A DNA stretch of 64,000 bases, taken from positions 2,711,001-2,775,000 of the forward strand of contig NZ_CP085876.1 of NCBI RefSeq assembly GCF_013284245.2, in the 5' to 3' direction. Numbering within the stretch: position 1 is the stretch's first letter; every line of letters begins with the position of its first letter. Below, in pieces: positions 46,437 through 54,797 of this stretch. This DNA comes from Brevibacillus sp. DP1.3A. GTDB lineage: Bacteria; Bacillota; Bacilli; Brevibacillales; Brevibacillaceae. The notes under the pieces are model-generated. The model was not told the origin of the DNA and did no database searches. It saw only the letters and a program-made list of their open reading frames with translations. The position numbers were made by a program, and so were the translations under genes.

Positions 46437-46549
46437 GTAGGCATGATCTCTTCGCGACACTGACTTGTCAGCTGGCCGCGATGGTTCAGATATAGTAGCA
46501 CCAACGCAGATGCTCTTCTAGCGTTGATTAATACAGGAGGTGACACAAC

Positions 46550-46822
46550 ATGGCAGTAAAAATCCGTCTGAAGCGTATGGGTTCCAAGAAAGCTCCTTTC
46601 TACCGTGTAGTAGTAGCTGACTCCCGTTCCCCTCGCGATGGCCGTTTCATTGAAGAAATCGGTTACTATAACCCGGTTGCACAACCGGCAGTGGTGAAAA
46701 TTGATACCGACAAAGCGGTTCAATGGATCCTGAATGGTGCAGCTCCAACTGATACCGTTCGTAACCTTCTCTCCAAAGAAGGCGTTATGGCTAAAGTGCA
46801 CGAAACCAAATACGGCAAATAA
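46550..46822 (+). CDS. rpsP: 30S ribosomal protein S16
   Basis: This 90-aa ribosomal protein starts [25 protein letters not shown], with [14 protein letters not shown], both family signatures. CAGGAGGTGAC precedes ATG. The 113-nt leader contains a possible stem (AACGC with GCGTT, about 46503-46525) of unknown role. First gene of rpsP-khpA, followed by ylqD-rimM-trmD-rplS, the conserved Bacillota order. Confidence 0.97.
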   Translation: MAVKIRLKRMGSKKAPFYRVVVADSRSPRDGRFIEEIGYYNPVAQPAVVKIDTDKAVQWILNGAAPTDTVRNLLSKEGVMAKVHETKYGK

Positions 46823-46845
46823 GTCGGTCATCTGGAGGTTTGATG

Positions 46846-47073
46846 ATGAAAGCGCTGGTCGAAACGATCGCTAAAGCTCTCGTCGATCATCCGAATGAGG
46901 TTCGTGTTAACGCAGTGGACAAAGAGCGAACCCTCGTCTTTGAATTGTCGGTACACCCTGATGATATGGGGAAGATTATCGGTAAACAAGGACGAATCGC
47001 GAAAGCCCTGCGCACGGTCGTGATCGCGGCATCCGTGGAAACGGACAAGCGTGTCACGGTTGAAATTGTATGA
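46846..47073 (+). CDS. khpA: KH-domain RNA-binding protein KhpA (YlqC)
   Basis: This 75-aa single KH domain has the GKQGRIAKALR loop (IIGKQGR, GxxG motif about 47-50). In Gram-positive bacteria KhpA pairs with KhpB/Jag as an RNA chaperone influencing cell elongation and division. GGAGG at 46834-46838 best fits ATG 46846; ATG 46843 is adjacent. Follows rpsP by 23 nt and ends at a terminator. Confidence 0.93.
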   Translation: MKALVETIAKALVDHPNEVRVNAVDKERTLVFELSVHPDDMGKIIGKQGRIAKALRTVVIAASVETDKRVTVEIV

Positions 47074-47075
47074 GA

Positions 47076-47106
47076 AAAGGCTGGGAGCTTTCCCAGTCTT
47101 TTTTCT
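47076..47106 (+). terminator. Terminator after khpA
   Basis: AAAGGCTGGGA pairs with TCCCAGTCTTT (one mismatch or wobble) around a 3-nt loop and is followed by TTTTTTC. Confidence 0.8.
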
Positions 47107-47159
47107 AGTATCCAAGATGCTTATAAACCATGATGGTTTTTCCGAAAGGAGTGGCGAAG

Positions 47160-47588
47160 GTGCTTACTATATTTCGGACGGTACAGGTTAAACTGATCAT
47201 TACGGAAGCATCACGGGCTGCTCTCATTGATCAGTATAGCCAACGCCTTCGTTTGCAGCGTAAAGAGTGGGAGCAGTGGCAGTTTCAATCGAAAAAGCTA
47301 CTAACCGAGGCGAAGAAAAAGTCTGCGGATACATATGCGTTGGCGCAGGAAAAAATAGCGCAGGAAGAGCGTCGACGTAAGGAAAAGATAGATCACCTGA
47401 CATATACCCTCCAGCAGGTAGAAAATCTCCCAGAGGGAAGCGAGATCGATTACCAGACTGTTCAAAGCCCTGTCACGATTCAAGAGGGCGATGTCTGGGA
47501 TGAAATGATGTCCGGAACGGAAATCATGATAAAAGATGGCCTGGTACATGAGATTCGGCTACAAACGAAAAATGGGAACAAAGAATAA
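47160..47588 (+). CDS. ylqD: YlqD family protein
   Basis: This 142-aa protein of the YlqD family has a long charged coiled-coil centre (about residues 20-85, rich in Arg, Lys, Glu, Gln) between small beta-rich ends. Function is unknown; the gene is conserved between khpA and rimM in Bacillus relatives. GTG 47160 is chosen because AAAGGAGTGG lies just upstream; an in-frame ATG at 47130 lies before the site. Confidence 0.85.
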   Translation: MLTIFRTVQVKLIITEASRAALIDQYSQRLRLQRKEWEQWQFQSKKLLTEAKKKSADTYALAQEKIAQEERRRKEKIDHLTYTLQQVENLPEGSEIDYQTVQSPVTIQEGDVWDEMMSGTEIMIKDGLVHEIRLQTKNGNKE

Positions 47589-47603
47589 GGAGGAATGAAC
47601 ACG

Positions 47604-48122
47604 TTGAGCCAAAATAGTTTTTACGGAGTAGGCAAACTGGTTAATACGCACGGCCTGCGTGGTGAGGTACGTGTAACACCTACGACTGATTTTCCAGATC
47701 AGCGTTTTCGCAAAGGAAATGAGCTGTACTTGTTCCATCCGACACTCAGTGAGCCGCTAAAATTGAAAATCGTTTCTCGCCGCTCGCATAAAAATTTTGA
47801 GATTGTGAGCTTTCAAGGCTATGAGCATATTAACGATGTCGAAAAGTACAAGGGTGGAGAGTTGAAGATTCCAGCGGAAGCGCTGATGGAATTAGAAGAG
47901 GACGAGTTCTACATTCATCAGCTCGTCGGTTGCATCGTAGTAACTGACGAGGGCGAAGAACTGGGGAAAATTGTGGATGTCATGCAGCCAGGAGCAAACG
48001 ATGTGTGGGTAGTGAAGGGCAAACGCGGAGAAATCTTGCTGCCGTATATCGATGAATGCATCAAGGAAGTGGACATCGCGAACAAACGTGTGGTCTGCCA
48101 TCTGATGGAAGGCTTGCTGTAG
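47604..48122 (+). CDS. rimM: Ribosome maturation factor RimM
   Basis: This factor assists assembly of the 30S head and binds S19. The 172-aa protein has an N-terminal RimM domain (GVGKLVNTHGLRGEVRV) and a C-terminal PRC-barrel (LVGCIVVTDEGEELGKIVDVMQPGANDVWVV ... LLPYI). TTG 47604 fits AAGGAGGA upstream; an ATG at 47595 would overlap that site. trmD follows after 12 nt. Confidence 0.95.
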   Translation: MSQNSFYGVGKLVNTHGLRGEVRVTPTTDFPDQRFRKGNELYLFHPTLSEPLKLKIVSRRSHKNFEIVSFQGYEHINDVEKYKGGELKIPAEALMELEEDEFYIHQLVGCIVVTDEGEELGKIVDVMQPGANDVWVVKGKRGEILLPYIDECIKEVDIANKRVVCHLMEGLL

Positions 48123-48134
48123 GAGGAACTTCAG

Positions 48135-48866
48135 ATGCGGATCGATATTTTCACGCTTTTTCCCGAAATGTTTACAGGTGTTTTATCCAGCAGTATTTTG
48201 GGAAAGGCAAGCGAAAAAGAACTGGTTGATTTTCACGTCACCAATTTTCGCGATTTCTCTGAGAGCAAGCACGGTACGGTAGACGACACCCCTTATGGCG
48301 GTGGCGGAGGAATGGTTTTGAAGCCAGAGCCGTTATTCCGGGCCGTAGAAGCCTTGACAGGAGAGAAAAAACCCCGAGTGATTCTGATGTGCCCACAAGG
48401 TGTGCCTTATCATCAGAAGCTTGCAGAAGAGTTAGCGCAAGAAGAGCACCTTGTCTTCATTTGCGGTCATTATGAAGGGTACGACGAGCGAATTCGGGAG
48501 CATCTCGTCACGGATGAGATCTCGATTGGCGATTACGTCCTGACTGGTGGAGAGCTTGCGGCGATGGTGGTCATTGACAGTGTCGTTCGTTTGCAACCAG
48601 GGGCGTTGGGAAACCAGACGTCAGCTGTTGAAGACTCCTTTTCAACAGGACTGCTGGAATACCCTCATTACACAAGACCGGCTGAGTTTCGCGGCTGGAA
48701 AGTGCCAGACATACTGTTGTCAGGGCACCACGCCAATATTGAAAGCTGGCGGTTAAAAGAATCGCTGCGCCGGACAAAAGCACGGCGTCCAGATTTATTG
48801 GAAAAGCTTGCGCTGACAGATGAAATGAAAAAGCTATTGGCTGAATTGGAGCAAGAAAAAAAGTAG
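48135..48866 (+). CDS. trmD: tRNA (guanine(37)-N(1))-methyltransferase TrmD
   Basis: This SPOUT-class enzyme methylates G37 of tRNAs and prevents +1 frameshifting. The 243-aa protein shows [17 protein letters not shown] (about 50-66), [13 protein letters not shown] and the trefoil-knot SAM site [37 protein letters not shown] precedes ATG. Confidence 0.97.
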   Translation: MRIDIFTLFPEMFTGVLSSSILGKASEKELVDFHVTNFRDFSESKHGTVDDTPYGGGGGMVLKPEPLFRAVEALTGEKKPRVILMCPQGVPYHQKLAEELAQEEHLVFICGHYEGYDERIREHLVTDEISIGDYVLTGGELAAMVVIDSVVRLQPGALGNQTSAVEDSFSTGLLEYPHYTRPAEFRGWKVPDILLSGHHANIESWRLKESLRRTKARRPDLLEKLALTDEMKKLLAELEQEKK

Positions 48867-48887
48867 GGAACAAATAGGAGCAGAGTC

Positions 48888-48916
48888 TTGTAGTTTTGTG
48901 CCCTCTATGTTAATAT
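48888..48916 (+). promoter_or_regulatory. Sigma-A promoter of rplS
   Basis: TTGTAG at 48888-48893, 17-nt spacer and TAATAT at 48911-48916. It starts inside the gap after trmD and would give a leader of about 110 nt. Confidence 0.65.
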
Positions 48917-48923
48917 ACTTCTT

Positions 48924-49018
48924 GTGGCAATTTTGCCCGCTGACTAAGGCGGTCCGCTACTCGTAACGCAGCCAAGCGGCTGGACCTACGGGTTAGACGA
49001 GTAAGAACGTCTATCGGA
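48924..49018 (+). promoter_or_regulatory. Structured rplS leader (probable L19 leader)
   Basis: The leader between the rplS promoter and its ribosome binding site is GC-rich with several complementary segments (GCGG/CCGC, GCAGCC/GGCTGG, TCGTAACG..., TAGACG/CGTCTA). An autoregulatory L19 leader RNA is known at this position in low-GC Gram-positives; identity here rests on position and base pairing only. Confidence 0.5.
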
Positions 49019-49032
49019 AGGAGGAAATTCAA

Positions 49033-49380
49033 ATGAACCAAATTATCCGTGAACTGGAAAAAGCGCAACTGAAACAGGACATTCCTGCGTTCCGACCTGG
49101 TGACACTGTTCGTGTACACGTTAAGGTTATCGAGGGTCAGCGTGAGCGTATCCAGCTGTTCGAAGGCGTATGCATTCGCCGTCGCGGTACAGGTGTTAGC
49201 GAAACATTTACTGCTCGTAAGATTTCTTACGGCGTAGGTGTTGAGCGTACATTCCCAGTACACACGCCTAAGATCGACAAGATCGAAATCGTGCGTCATG
49301 GTAAAGTACGTCGTGCGAAACTGTACTATCTGCGCGATCGCGTAGGTAAAGCAGCTCGTATTAAAGAAATTCGTCGATAA
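49033..49380 (+). CDS. rplS: 50S ribosomal protein L19
   Basis: This 115-aa protein at the subunit interface has [29 protein letters not shown] and the [20 protein letters not shown] signature. AAGGAGG precedes ATG. It has its own promoter and structured leader, suggesting expression independent of trmD. Confidence 0.98.
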   Translation: MNQIIRELEKAQLKQDIPAFRPGDTVRVHVKVIEGQRERIQLFEGVCIRRRGTGVSETFTARKISYGVGVERTFPVHTPKIDKIEIVRHGKVRRAKLYYLRDRVGKAARIKEIRR

Positions 49381-49393
49381 GCGTAAAGCTTAG

Positions 49394-49431
49394 AAAGAGG
49401 ACTGGCCTGCTTGCCAGGCCTCTTTTTTCCA
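49394..49431 (+). terminator. Terminator after rplS
   Basis: AGAGG..CTGGC pairs with GCCAG.CCTCT with single bulges and is followed by TTTTTTC. Confidence 0.85.
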
Positions 49432-49515
49432 TTTAACGATCTTGAAATAAAATAGTTCATCTTGACATATGTTACAGCTAAGGTTGGACGAGCTTTCATG
49501 GGAGGATCGTAAGTC

Positions 49516-50079
49516 ATGAGCGAAGAAATTACCTCCAGTCATAAGAAGAAAAATGAACTATGGGAATGGACAAAAGCACTTGGGATCGCCTTAGTCTTGG
49601 CGTTTCTCATTCGTACCTTTTTGTTCGCCCCGTTTATTGTAGAAGGCGAATCCATGGAAAGTACATTACATAATAGCGAAAAATTAGTTGTGAACAAGGC
49701 GATTTACTTTTTGCAAGATCCGAAGCCTGGTGAAATCATCGTGTTCCATGCTGAAAAGGAACGAGATTACATCAAGAGAGTCATCGCTGTTGAGGGTGAT
49801 ACAGTAGAGGTCAAAAGCGATCAGCTGCTGGTCAATGGCAAAGTGGTAGAGGAACCGTATCTTGCACAATCAAAAGAACAAGCGAAGCAGCAGGGAGAGC
49901 CGTTCTTTACCCACGATTTTCCCCCGGTCCAAATACCAGCAGACCATATCTTTGTGATGGGCGATAACAGGTTGAACAGTCATGACAGCAGAGCCATTGG
50001 TCCTGTTGCCGTCAGTACGGTTGTTGGTAGAGCTGAATTTACTTTTTGGCCGGTTGCGGGAATTCGCTTGACAAGATAA
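49516..50079 (+). CDS. Type I signal peptidase
   Basis: This membrane protease removes signal peptides from exported proteins. The 187-aa protein has one N-terminal transmembrane helix (about 17-40), catalytic Ser in GESMESTL (about 45), catalytic Lys in YIKRVIAVEGD (about 86) and the C-terminal box MGDNRLNSHDSRAIGPV. This is the short SipS/SipT type of Bacillus. GGGAGGATCG precedes ATG. Confidence 0.95.
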   Translation: MSEEITSSHKKKNELWEWTKALGIALVLAFLIRTFLFAPFIVEGESMESTLHNSEKLVVNKAIYFLQDPKPGEIIVFHAEKERDYIKRVIAVEGDTVEVKSDQLLVNGKVVEEPYLAQSKEQAKQQGEPFFTHDFPPVQIPADHIFVMGDNRLNSHDSRAIGPVAVSTVVGRAEFTFWPVAGIRLTR

Positions 50080-50107
50080 CGCAAAGCTTCAAGGTAGGTG
50101 AGACATC

Positions 50108-51001
50108 ATGACGATCCAATGGTTTCCTGGCCATATGGCTAAAGCACGTCGTCAAGTAACGGAAAAGCTGAAGTTAATCGATGTAGTCATTGAGCTTCTC
50201 GATGCACGTCTGCCGCTTTCCAGCCGTAATCCGATGATTGACGAGATTGTCAGTGATAAACCACGTTTGATATTACTTAACAAAGCAGATTTGGCGGATG
50301 AACGGGCAACAGATGAGTGGATTTCTTATTTTCGCAAACAAGGCATTCGCACATTGCCGATTGATGCCCTGAGTGGTAAAGGTGTCAACAAGCTCCCAGA
50401 AATGTGTAAGGAGCTAGCTGCTGACATGCTGGCAAAGCGCAGTGAGCGCGGGATGCAAGGTCGTGCCATCCGCATTATGATTTTGGGAATCCCCAATGTC
50501 GGCAAGTCTTCCCTCATTAACCGCTTGTCCAAGCGCTCGGTAGCGGCAACAGGTGATCGACCAGCGGTAACCAAGGCGCAACAATGGGTAAAAATGGGCG
50601 ATACACTAGAGCTTCTCGATACGCCTGGTATTCTTTGGCCGAAGTTTGAAGATCAAATGGTAGGTCTGCGATTGGCGGCAAGTGGGGCAATTAAAGACGA
50701 GCTCATCGATTTTACGGAGGTAGCATTATTTGTTATCAGCTATATGATGCACTACTATCCGGAACGCCTGATCGAACGCTTCAAGCTAAAAGAATTGCCT
50801 GAGGATCGAGTAGAAATGCTCGAAGAAATCGGGAAGAAGCGCGGATGCCTCGTTTCTGGCGGAAATATCGACTACGACAAGGCAGCGGAAATTTTCCTGC
50901 GTGAGCTGCGTTCCGGCAAGCTGGGAACGATCTCAGTCGAGCGCCCGATTGACTGGGAAATGGACGAACCGATAGGTAAGCCAGTATCTTTTCCAGAATA
51001 A
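50108..51001 (+). CDS. rbgA: Ribosome biogenesis GTPase RbgA (YlqF)
   Basis: This circularly permuted GTPase is required for late 50S assembly. Of 297 aa, the G4 motif NKADLAD (about 58) precedes the G1 motif GIPNVGKSSLINRL (about 126), then DTPGI. The N-terminus WFPGHMAKARRQ and a C-terminal helical domain are family features. GGTGAGACATC precedes ATG. Confidence 0.96.
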   Translation: MTIQWFPGHMAKARRQVTEKLKLIDVVIELLDARLPLSSRNPMIDEIVSDKPRLILLNKADLADERATDEWISYFRKQGIRTLPIDALSGKGVNKLPEMCKELAADMLAKRSERGMQGRAIRIMILGIPNVGKSSLINRLSKRSVAATGDRPAVTKAQQWVKMGDTLELLDTPGILWPKFEDQMVGLRLAASGAIKDELIDFTEVALFVISYMMHYYPERLIERFKLKELPEDRVEMLEEIGKKRGCLVSGGNIDYDKAAEIFLRELRSGKLGTISVERPIDWEMDEPIGKPVSFPE

Positions 51002-51013
51002 GCTTTTCAGCCA

Positions 51014-51057
51014 TCTAAAACCTGTCTATCGATATATACGGTAGGCAGGTTTTTTAC
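51014..51057 (+). terminator. Terminator after rbgA
   Basis: AAAACCTGTCTATCG pairs with CGGTAGGCAGGTTTT around a 7-nt loop and is followed by T residues. Confidence 0.88.
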
Positions 51058-51086
51058 TATGAGGATCGGTAAGGAGAAATGAGTCA

Positions 51087-51863
51087 ATGAATCTAGCGGA
51101 TATGTCGATAAAAGAAATACGAGTGACGATGGAAAAGTTGGACGAGGTACCCAAAGATTTTTTACAATTGCTGAAAGAAGATAAAAGAGCGGGTGTACAG
51201 GCTCTAGCGAAGCAGGTGGAAGTAGCGATTGCGCGTCAAGAAAAGCTCGCACAGATGTGGGCTGACATGACTGTATATGAGAAAGCCATGTTTGAGAAGG
51301 GGCATCAGTACATATTCGGAGTTGATGAGGTCGGAAGAGGTCCATTAGCTGGTCCAGTGGTCGCGTGTGCCGTGTGCCTGCCCAAGGATTTTTACTTGCC
51401 AGGCCTGAATGACTCGAAGAAAGTACCTGTATCCACCCGGGAGGCTTTTTGCGAAATCATTCAAAGGGATGCACTTGCTGTGGGAATCGGAATTGTCGAT
51501 GCAGCAAGAATCGATGCGATCAATATATTAGCTGCTACAAAAGAGGCGATGAAGCTGGCGATCCAACAGGCAGGTAAATCTCCAGATGCTTTACTGATTG
51601 ACGCTGTGCAGCTAACCGGAATGGATTGCGAGCAGGTTCCGATTATCGGGGGAGATGCCAAGAGTGTCTCGATTGCAGCCGCATCGATCGTAGCGAAAGT
51701 CACCCGCGATCGATTGATGGCCCAGTATGCCGAACAATATCCAGCCTATGGCTTTGACAAACATGCAGGCTACGGCACCCCTGAGCATCTGGCAGCAATC
51801 GCTCGATTTGGACCTACACCGATTCATCGCAAGACATTCACTGGCGTAAAAGAACACGCCTAA
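51087..51863 (+). CDS. rnhB: Ribonuclease HII
   Basis: This endonuclease cleaves RNA in RNA-DNA hybrids, including single ribonucleotides. The 258-aa protein has an N-terminal substrate-binding extension (about 1-70) and catalytic DEVGRGPLAGPV (Asp-Glu about 77-78), with DD-E-D acid residues in LIDAVQL and KHAGYGTPEH downstream. TAAGGAGAAATG precedes ATG. Confidence 0.96.
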   Translation: MNLADMSIKEIRVTMEKLDEVPKDFLQLLKEDKRAGVQALAKQVEVAIARQEKLAQMWADMTVYEKAMFEKGHQYIFGVDEVGRGPLAGPVVACAVCLPKDFYLPGLNDSKKVPVSTREAFCEIIQRDALAVGIGIVDAARIDAINILAATKEAMKLAIQQAGKSPDALLIDAVQLTGMDCEQVPIIGGDAKSVSIAAASIVAKVTRDRLMAQYAEQYPAYGFDKHAGYGTPEHLAAIARFGPTPIHRKTFTGVKEHA

Positions 51864-51903
51864 CAAGTGCTAGTAACATATTGCTTACAGGAGGAGGATC
51901 TGC

Positions 51904-53796
51904 ATGTTTTCCCCGTCGCAACTTATTCAATCATTCGTGCAAAAAGCACCCATATCCGCTCCGAAGCCGGTTGAGCTTACTCCCGGACAAGTGTTTAAAG
52001 GCACGGTAATCAAGCATTACCCGGACAATATGGCGCTCGTACAAGTCGGGGGAATGCAGGTTCAGGCGAAAATGGAAGCAAGTCTGGAACCGGGCCAGAA
52101 AGCTTGGCTGCAAGTCCAACCATCAACAGGTGTCGTCACGTTGAAGGTTTTGGAAAACGTCGGAGAAGGAGCTGGCAAAGACGCATCTCTAGAAGGGCTA
52201 ATGCGGTCACTAGGGATTGCCGATACAAAAGAGAACAAAGCGATCGTGCAAGCTCTGCTTGGTGCCAATCTTCCTGTGAATAAGGAAACGATACAAGCTT
52301 TTTCAGCCGTGGCTGGGCGTTTAGGCGTAGACAATGCCACTATTGAGGCATTCATGACTGCCATGAAACGAAATTTGCCACTGACTCCCGATACAATCGC
52401 AGGGCTCAAAGCTTTTTTATCAGACAAGCCAATGGGGCAGCTCATACAAAATCTGCTGCAGCAAGCCTCACTCTTTTTAGAGGGAGAGGGCCAGACTTCA
52501 CAGCCGACTGGGCAGGTGTCTCAAAGCCAATCACAGCAAGTCCCCGGACAAGCTAATGCAGCAACGGGAGATGTCAAACAGCTTGTTAGTCAGTTAAAAG
52601 AAAAGTTGACGGGACTCTCTTTCCTTATCGCGGGTAACGATGGTGCAGACGAGGGACTGGCGGTCAAACAAATGCCACAAGGGAATCAGCCCAATCAAGC
52701 TGCTTCTCAGAACGTGACTGGAGGAAGCCAGACTCAGCCGCTGCCTGGGCAGAGCGGTCAGCCTTCATCGCAAGTCCAGACATCGCCTCAACCATCAACG
52801 CAGGCTTTCAGTAACATACCATCGCCATCACAAACTGTTTTGTCAACTGTTACCACTGAGACAGTACCTGCACCAAACACTGTAACAAAGCAGGTGGAAT
52901 CGCAGCAAAACGTCATGACCGGAAAGAGTAATCAGTTGCTGCCTAACCAGACCAGTGGTCCAAGCGTCGAGTCAAAAATCGCTCGAAACGAGCCATTGCC
53001 TACTCCTCAGTCATTACAGATGAATCAGGACACGGTCCAAAACAAGCAGATGGCAGAGCAAAGGGCCGTAGTGACAGATGCGGGGCAAAAAGTCATTCCA
53101 CAAATGATGTCTCAAGCATCTGGTGCAGCGAATGGAGCCACAGCTGCTAACCCGATTGCTGAATTGTTTCGTCATTTAGGCGTAACCCACGAGAGAGAAT
53201 TGATGGGACAGGCATTTTCACAAGGGGCGATCGATTCCCATTCAGTAAAGCAGATGGATACAGTCAAATCCCTCTTGCTGCAAATCAGTCAAGCGCCAGC
53301 TCAGGCACTTCCAACCGCCTTGCGTGAAGCTGCTGATCAACTGCTGCAACAAGTGACCGGACAACAATTGATGATGGTACAGCCCTCTAACCAAGCTCTG
53401 TCTCAAATCGTTATGCAAATTCCGATTCGCCAAGCAGATGGGGATGAGACGGCTTTTGTCCAAATTGAGTCGAAAAAGAAAGGCTCTGGACAGCTTGATC
53501 CCGAGAACTGCCGTCTGTTCTTTCATTTGGAACTCCAAAGTATGGGGACAACCATGATTGATGTAAGTATCGTGAATCGAATCGTTAACCTGCAAATTTT
53601 TAACGATACGCCATGGGTGGAAGCACTCATTCAAGGGTCCAAGGATCGTTTTGCTGACCAATTACAGGACGTTGGTTACCATCTATCGGCTATGCGAGTC
53701 CAGCCAGTTCCGGCCGAGCGCGGGAAGTCGACAAGTCCGATTCAAACCAAAGGCCCCATCCTGGCTGACTATAAAGGGGTTGACCTTCGCGTATGA
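51904..53796 (+). CDS. ylqG: YlqG-like protein with FliK-like C-terminal domain
   Basis: This 630-aa protein has an N-terminal beta-rich domain (about 1-85, GQVFKGTVIKHYPDNMALVQVGG), a helical segment to about 195, and a low-complexity linker rich in Gln, Ser, Pro and Thr (about 195-420). The C-terminal domain (about 475-600) has the pattern of the hook-length control protein: FHLELQSMGTTMIDVSIV, then RFADQLQDVGYHLSAMRV. The next gene overlaps it (ATGA) and encodes an FlhB-C-like protein. No flagellar cluster is nearby. The symbol follows the B. subtilis gene order rnhB-ylqG-ylqH; role unknown. Confidence 0.75.
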   Translation: MFSPSQLIQSFVQKAPISAPKPVELTPGQVFKGTVIKHYPDNMALVQVGGMQVQAKMEASLEPGQKAWLQVQPSTGVVTLKVLENVGEGAGKDASLEGLMRSLGIADTKENKAIVQALLGANLPVNKETIQAFSAVAGRLGVDNATIEAFMTAMKRNLPLTPDTIAGLKAFLSDKPMGQLIQNLLQQASLFLEGEGQTSQPTGQVSQSQSQQVPGQANAATGDVKQLVSQLKEKLTGLSFLIAGNDGADEGLAVKQMPQGNQPNQAASQNVTGGSQTQPLPGQSGQPSSQVQTSPQPSTQAFSNIPSPSQTVLSTVTTETVPAPNTVTKQVESQQNVMTGKSNQLLPNQTSGPSVESKIARNEPLPTPQSLQMNQDTVQNKQMAEQRAVVTDAGQKVIPQMMSQASGAANGATAANPIAELFRHLGVTHERELMGQAFSQGAIDSHSVKQMDTVKSLLLQISQAPAQALPTALREAADQLLQQVTGQQLMMVQPSNQALSQIVMQIPIRQADGDETAFVQIESKKKGSGQLDPENCRLFFHLELQSMGTTMIDVSIVNRIVNLQIFNDTPWVEALIQGSKDRFADQLQDVGYHLSAMRVQPVPAERGKSTSPIQTKGPILADYKGVDLRV

Positions 53797-54083
53797 TGCC
53801 GCCATCCTCGTCAGAGCAAAAACGCAAACAGGCAGTTGCGCTAAAATACCAGGCGGGTATCATGGAAGCGCCAAAGATTGTGGCAAAAGGCAAGGGGTAC
53901 GTAGCTGACAATATCCTAAAGACAGCAAAGGAGCATGATATACCGGTACAAGAGGACCCATCACTCGTAGAGGTTTTGGGCAAGCTGGATTTGGATCAAC
54001 AAATTCCTCCGGAGCTGTATCAAGTTGTGGCAGAAATCCTTGCTTTTGTCTATCGCATCGATAAAGGCGGAGGACCCAAATAA
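53793..54083 (+). CDS. ylqH: YlqH, FlhB C-terminal-domain-like protein
   Basis: This 96-aa soluble protein resembles the cytoplasmic C-terminal domain of FlhB/YscU (AVALKYQAGIMEAPKIVAKGKGYVADNILKTAKEHDIPVQED). The autocleavage motif NPTH that precedes AVALKY in FlhB is absent; this protein begins nearly at the position where cleaved FlhB would start, so it mimics the cleaved fragment. It is coupled to the FliK-like gene upstream and overlaps yraN by 1 nt. Confidence 0.85.
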   Translation: MMPPSSSEQKRKQAVALKYQAGIMEAPKIVAKGKGYVADNILKTAKEHDIPVQEDPSLVEVLGKLDLDQQIPPELYQVVAEILAFVYRIDKGGGPK

Positions 54084-54460
54084 TGAGCGATCGCCGCCGT
54101 CTTCTTGGTCAAAGAGGAGAACAGCTTGCTGAAAGCTATTTAGTGAACAAGGGTTTCCGTATTGTCGATCGAAATGTTCGAACAAAACGTGGAGAAATGG
54201 ATTTGATTGCTCTAGACGGGAACTGCTTGGTTTTCATTGAGGTTCGAACGAGGAGCAGCCATTTTTTTGGAACAGCAGGCGAGTCCATTACTTGGAAGAA
54301 GAAGCAGAAGCTGCGTGAGCTCGCCATCGAATACTTGCAAAAAACCTCACAGCCAATCCCTGCTTTTCGTTTTGATGTCATCGGGATATACACGGGTACA
54401 TCTACGCAAGGTGGAGACTTCATGAAACCGGTCATTGAGCATTATGAGAGTGCTTTCTAG
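54083..54460 (+). CDS. UPF0102 (YraN) family endonuclease-like protein
   Basis: This 125-aa protein has a restriction-endonuclease-like fold: GQRGEQLAESYLVNKGFRIVDRN (about 9-31), then GEMDLIALDGNCLVFIEVRTR with the D-ExK-like metal site (here Glu-Val-Arg, the Lys replaced by Arg). Function unknown; the family sits near rnhB in many genomes. GGAGGACCC precedes ATG, which overlaps the ylqH stop. Confidence 0.9.
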   Translation: MSDRRRLLGQRGEQLAESYLVNKGFRIVDRNVRTKRGEMDLIALDGNCLVFIEVRTRSSHFFGTAGESITWKKKQKLRELAIEYLQKTSQPIPAFRFDVIGIYTGTSTQGGDFMKPVIEHYESAF

Positions 54461-54577
54461 GAAAAACGGGCTCTTGACCACGGATATATTGGGGATACGT
54501 CTACAGCATCAGTCGCAGAGCCAGCGTACTATGTACTGTACTCGACGCGATGAAACTCCTCCAAGCATCAATATCCG

Positions 54578-54612
54578 CTTTCCGGCTCAAAGCTGGAAAG
54601 CACTTTTTTTGT
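54578..54612 (+). terminator. Terminator in the 54461-54797 gap
   Basis: GCTTTCC.GCT pairs with AGC.GGAAAGC and is followed by ACTTTTTTT. It ends the rnhB-yraN unit. The rest of this 337-nt gap holds no gene I can support and no convincing promoter for the BIG2 gene. Confidence 0.8.
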
Positions 54613-54797
54613 GAAACGGATCGTTTCGATTCGTACAGACGAGCCCATAACTAGTATCACTTTTGCTTTGGAATCCGGCGCATAAACAAATGTTCGAAAG
54701 AAAAACAAATGTTTTTCAAAAAAATAGCCATTTTGGTGTGACATTTTTCCATCTCATTCGTCAATAGAAGTATAGGAAATAATTTGGAGGTAAAAAC

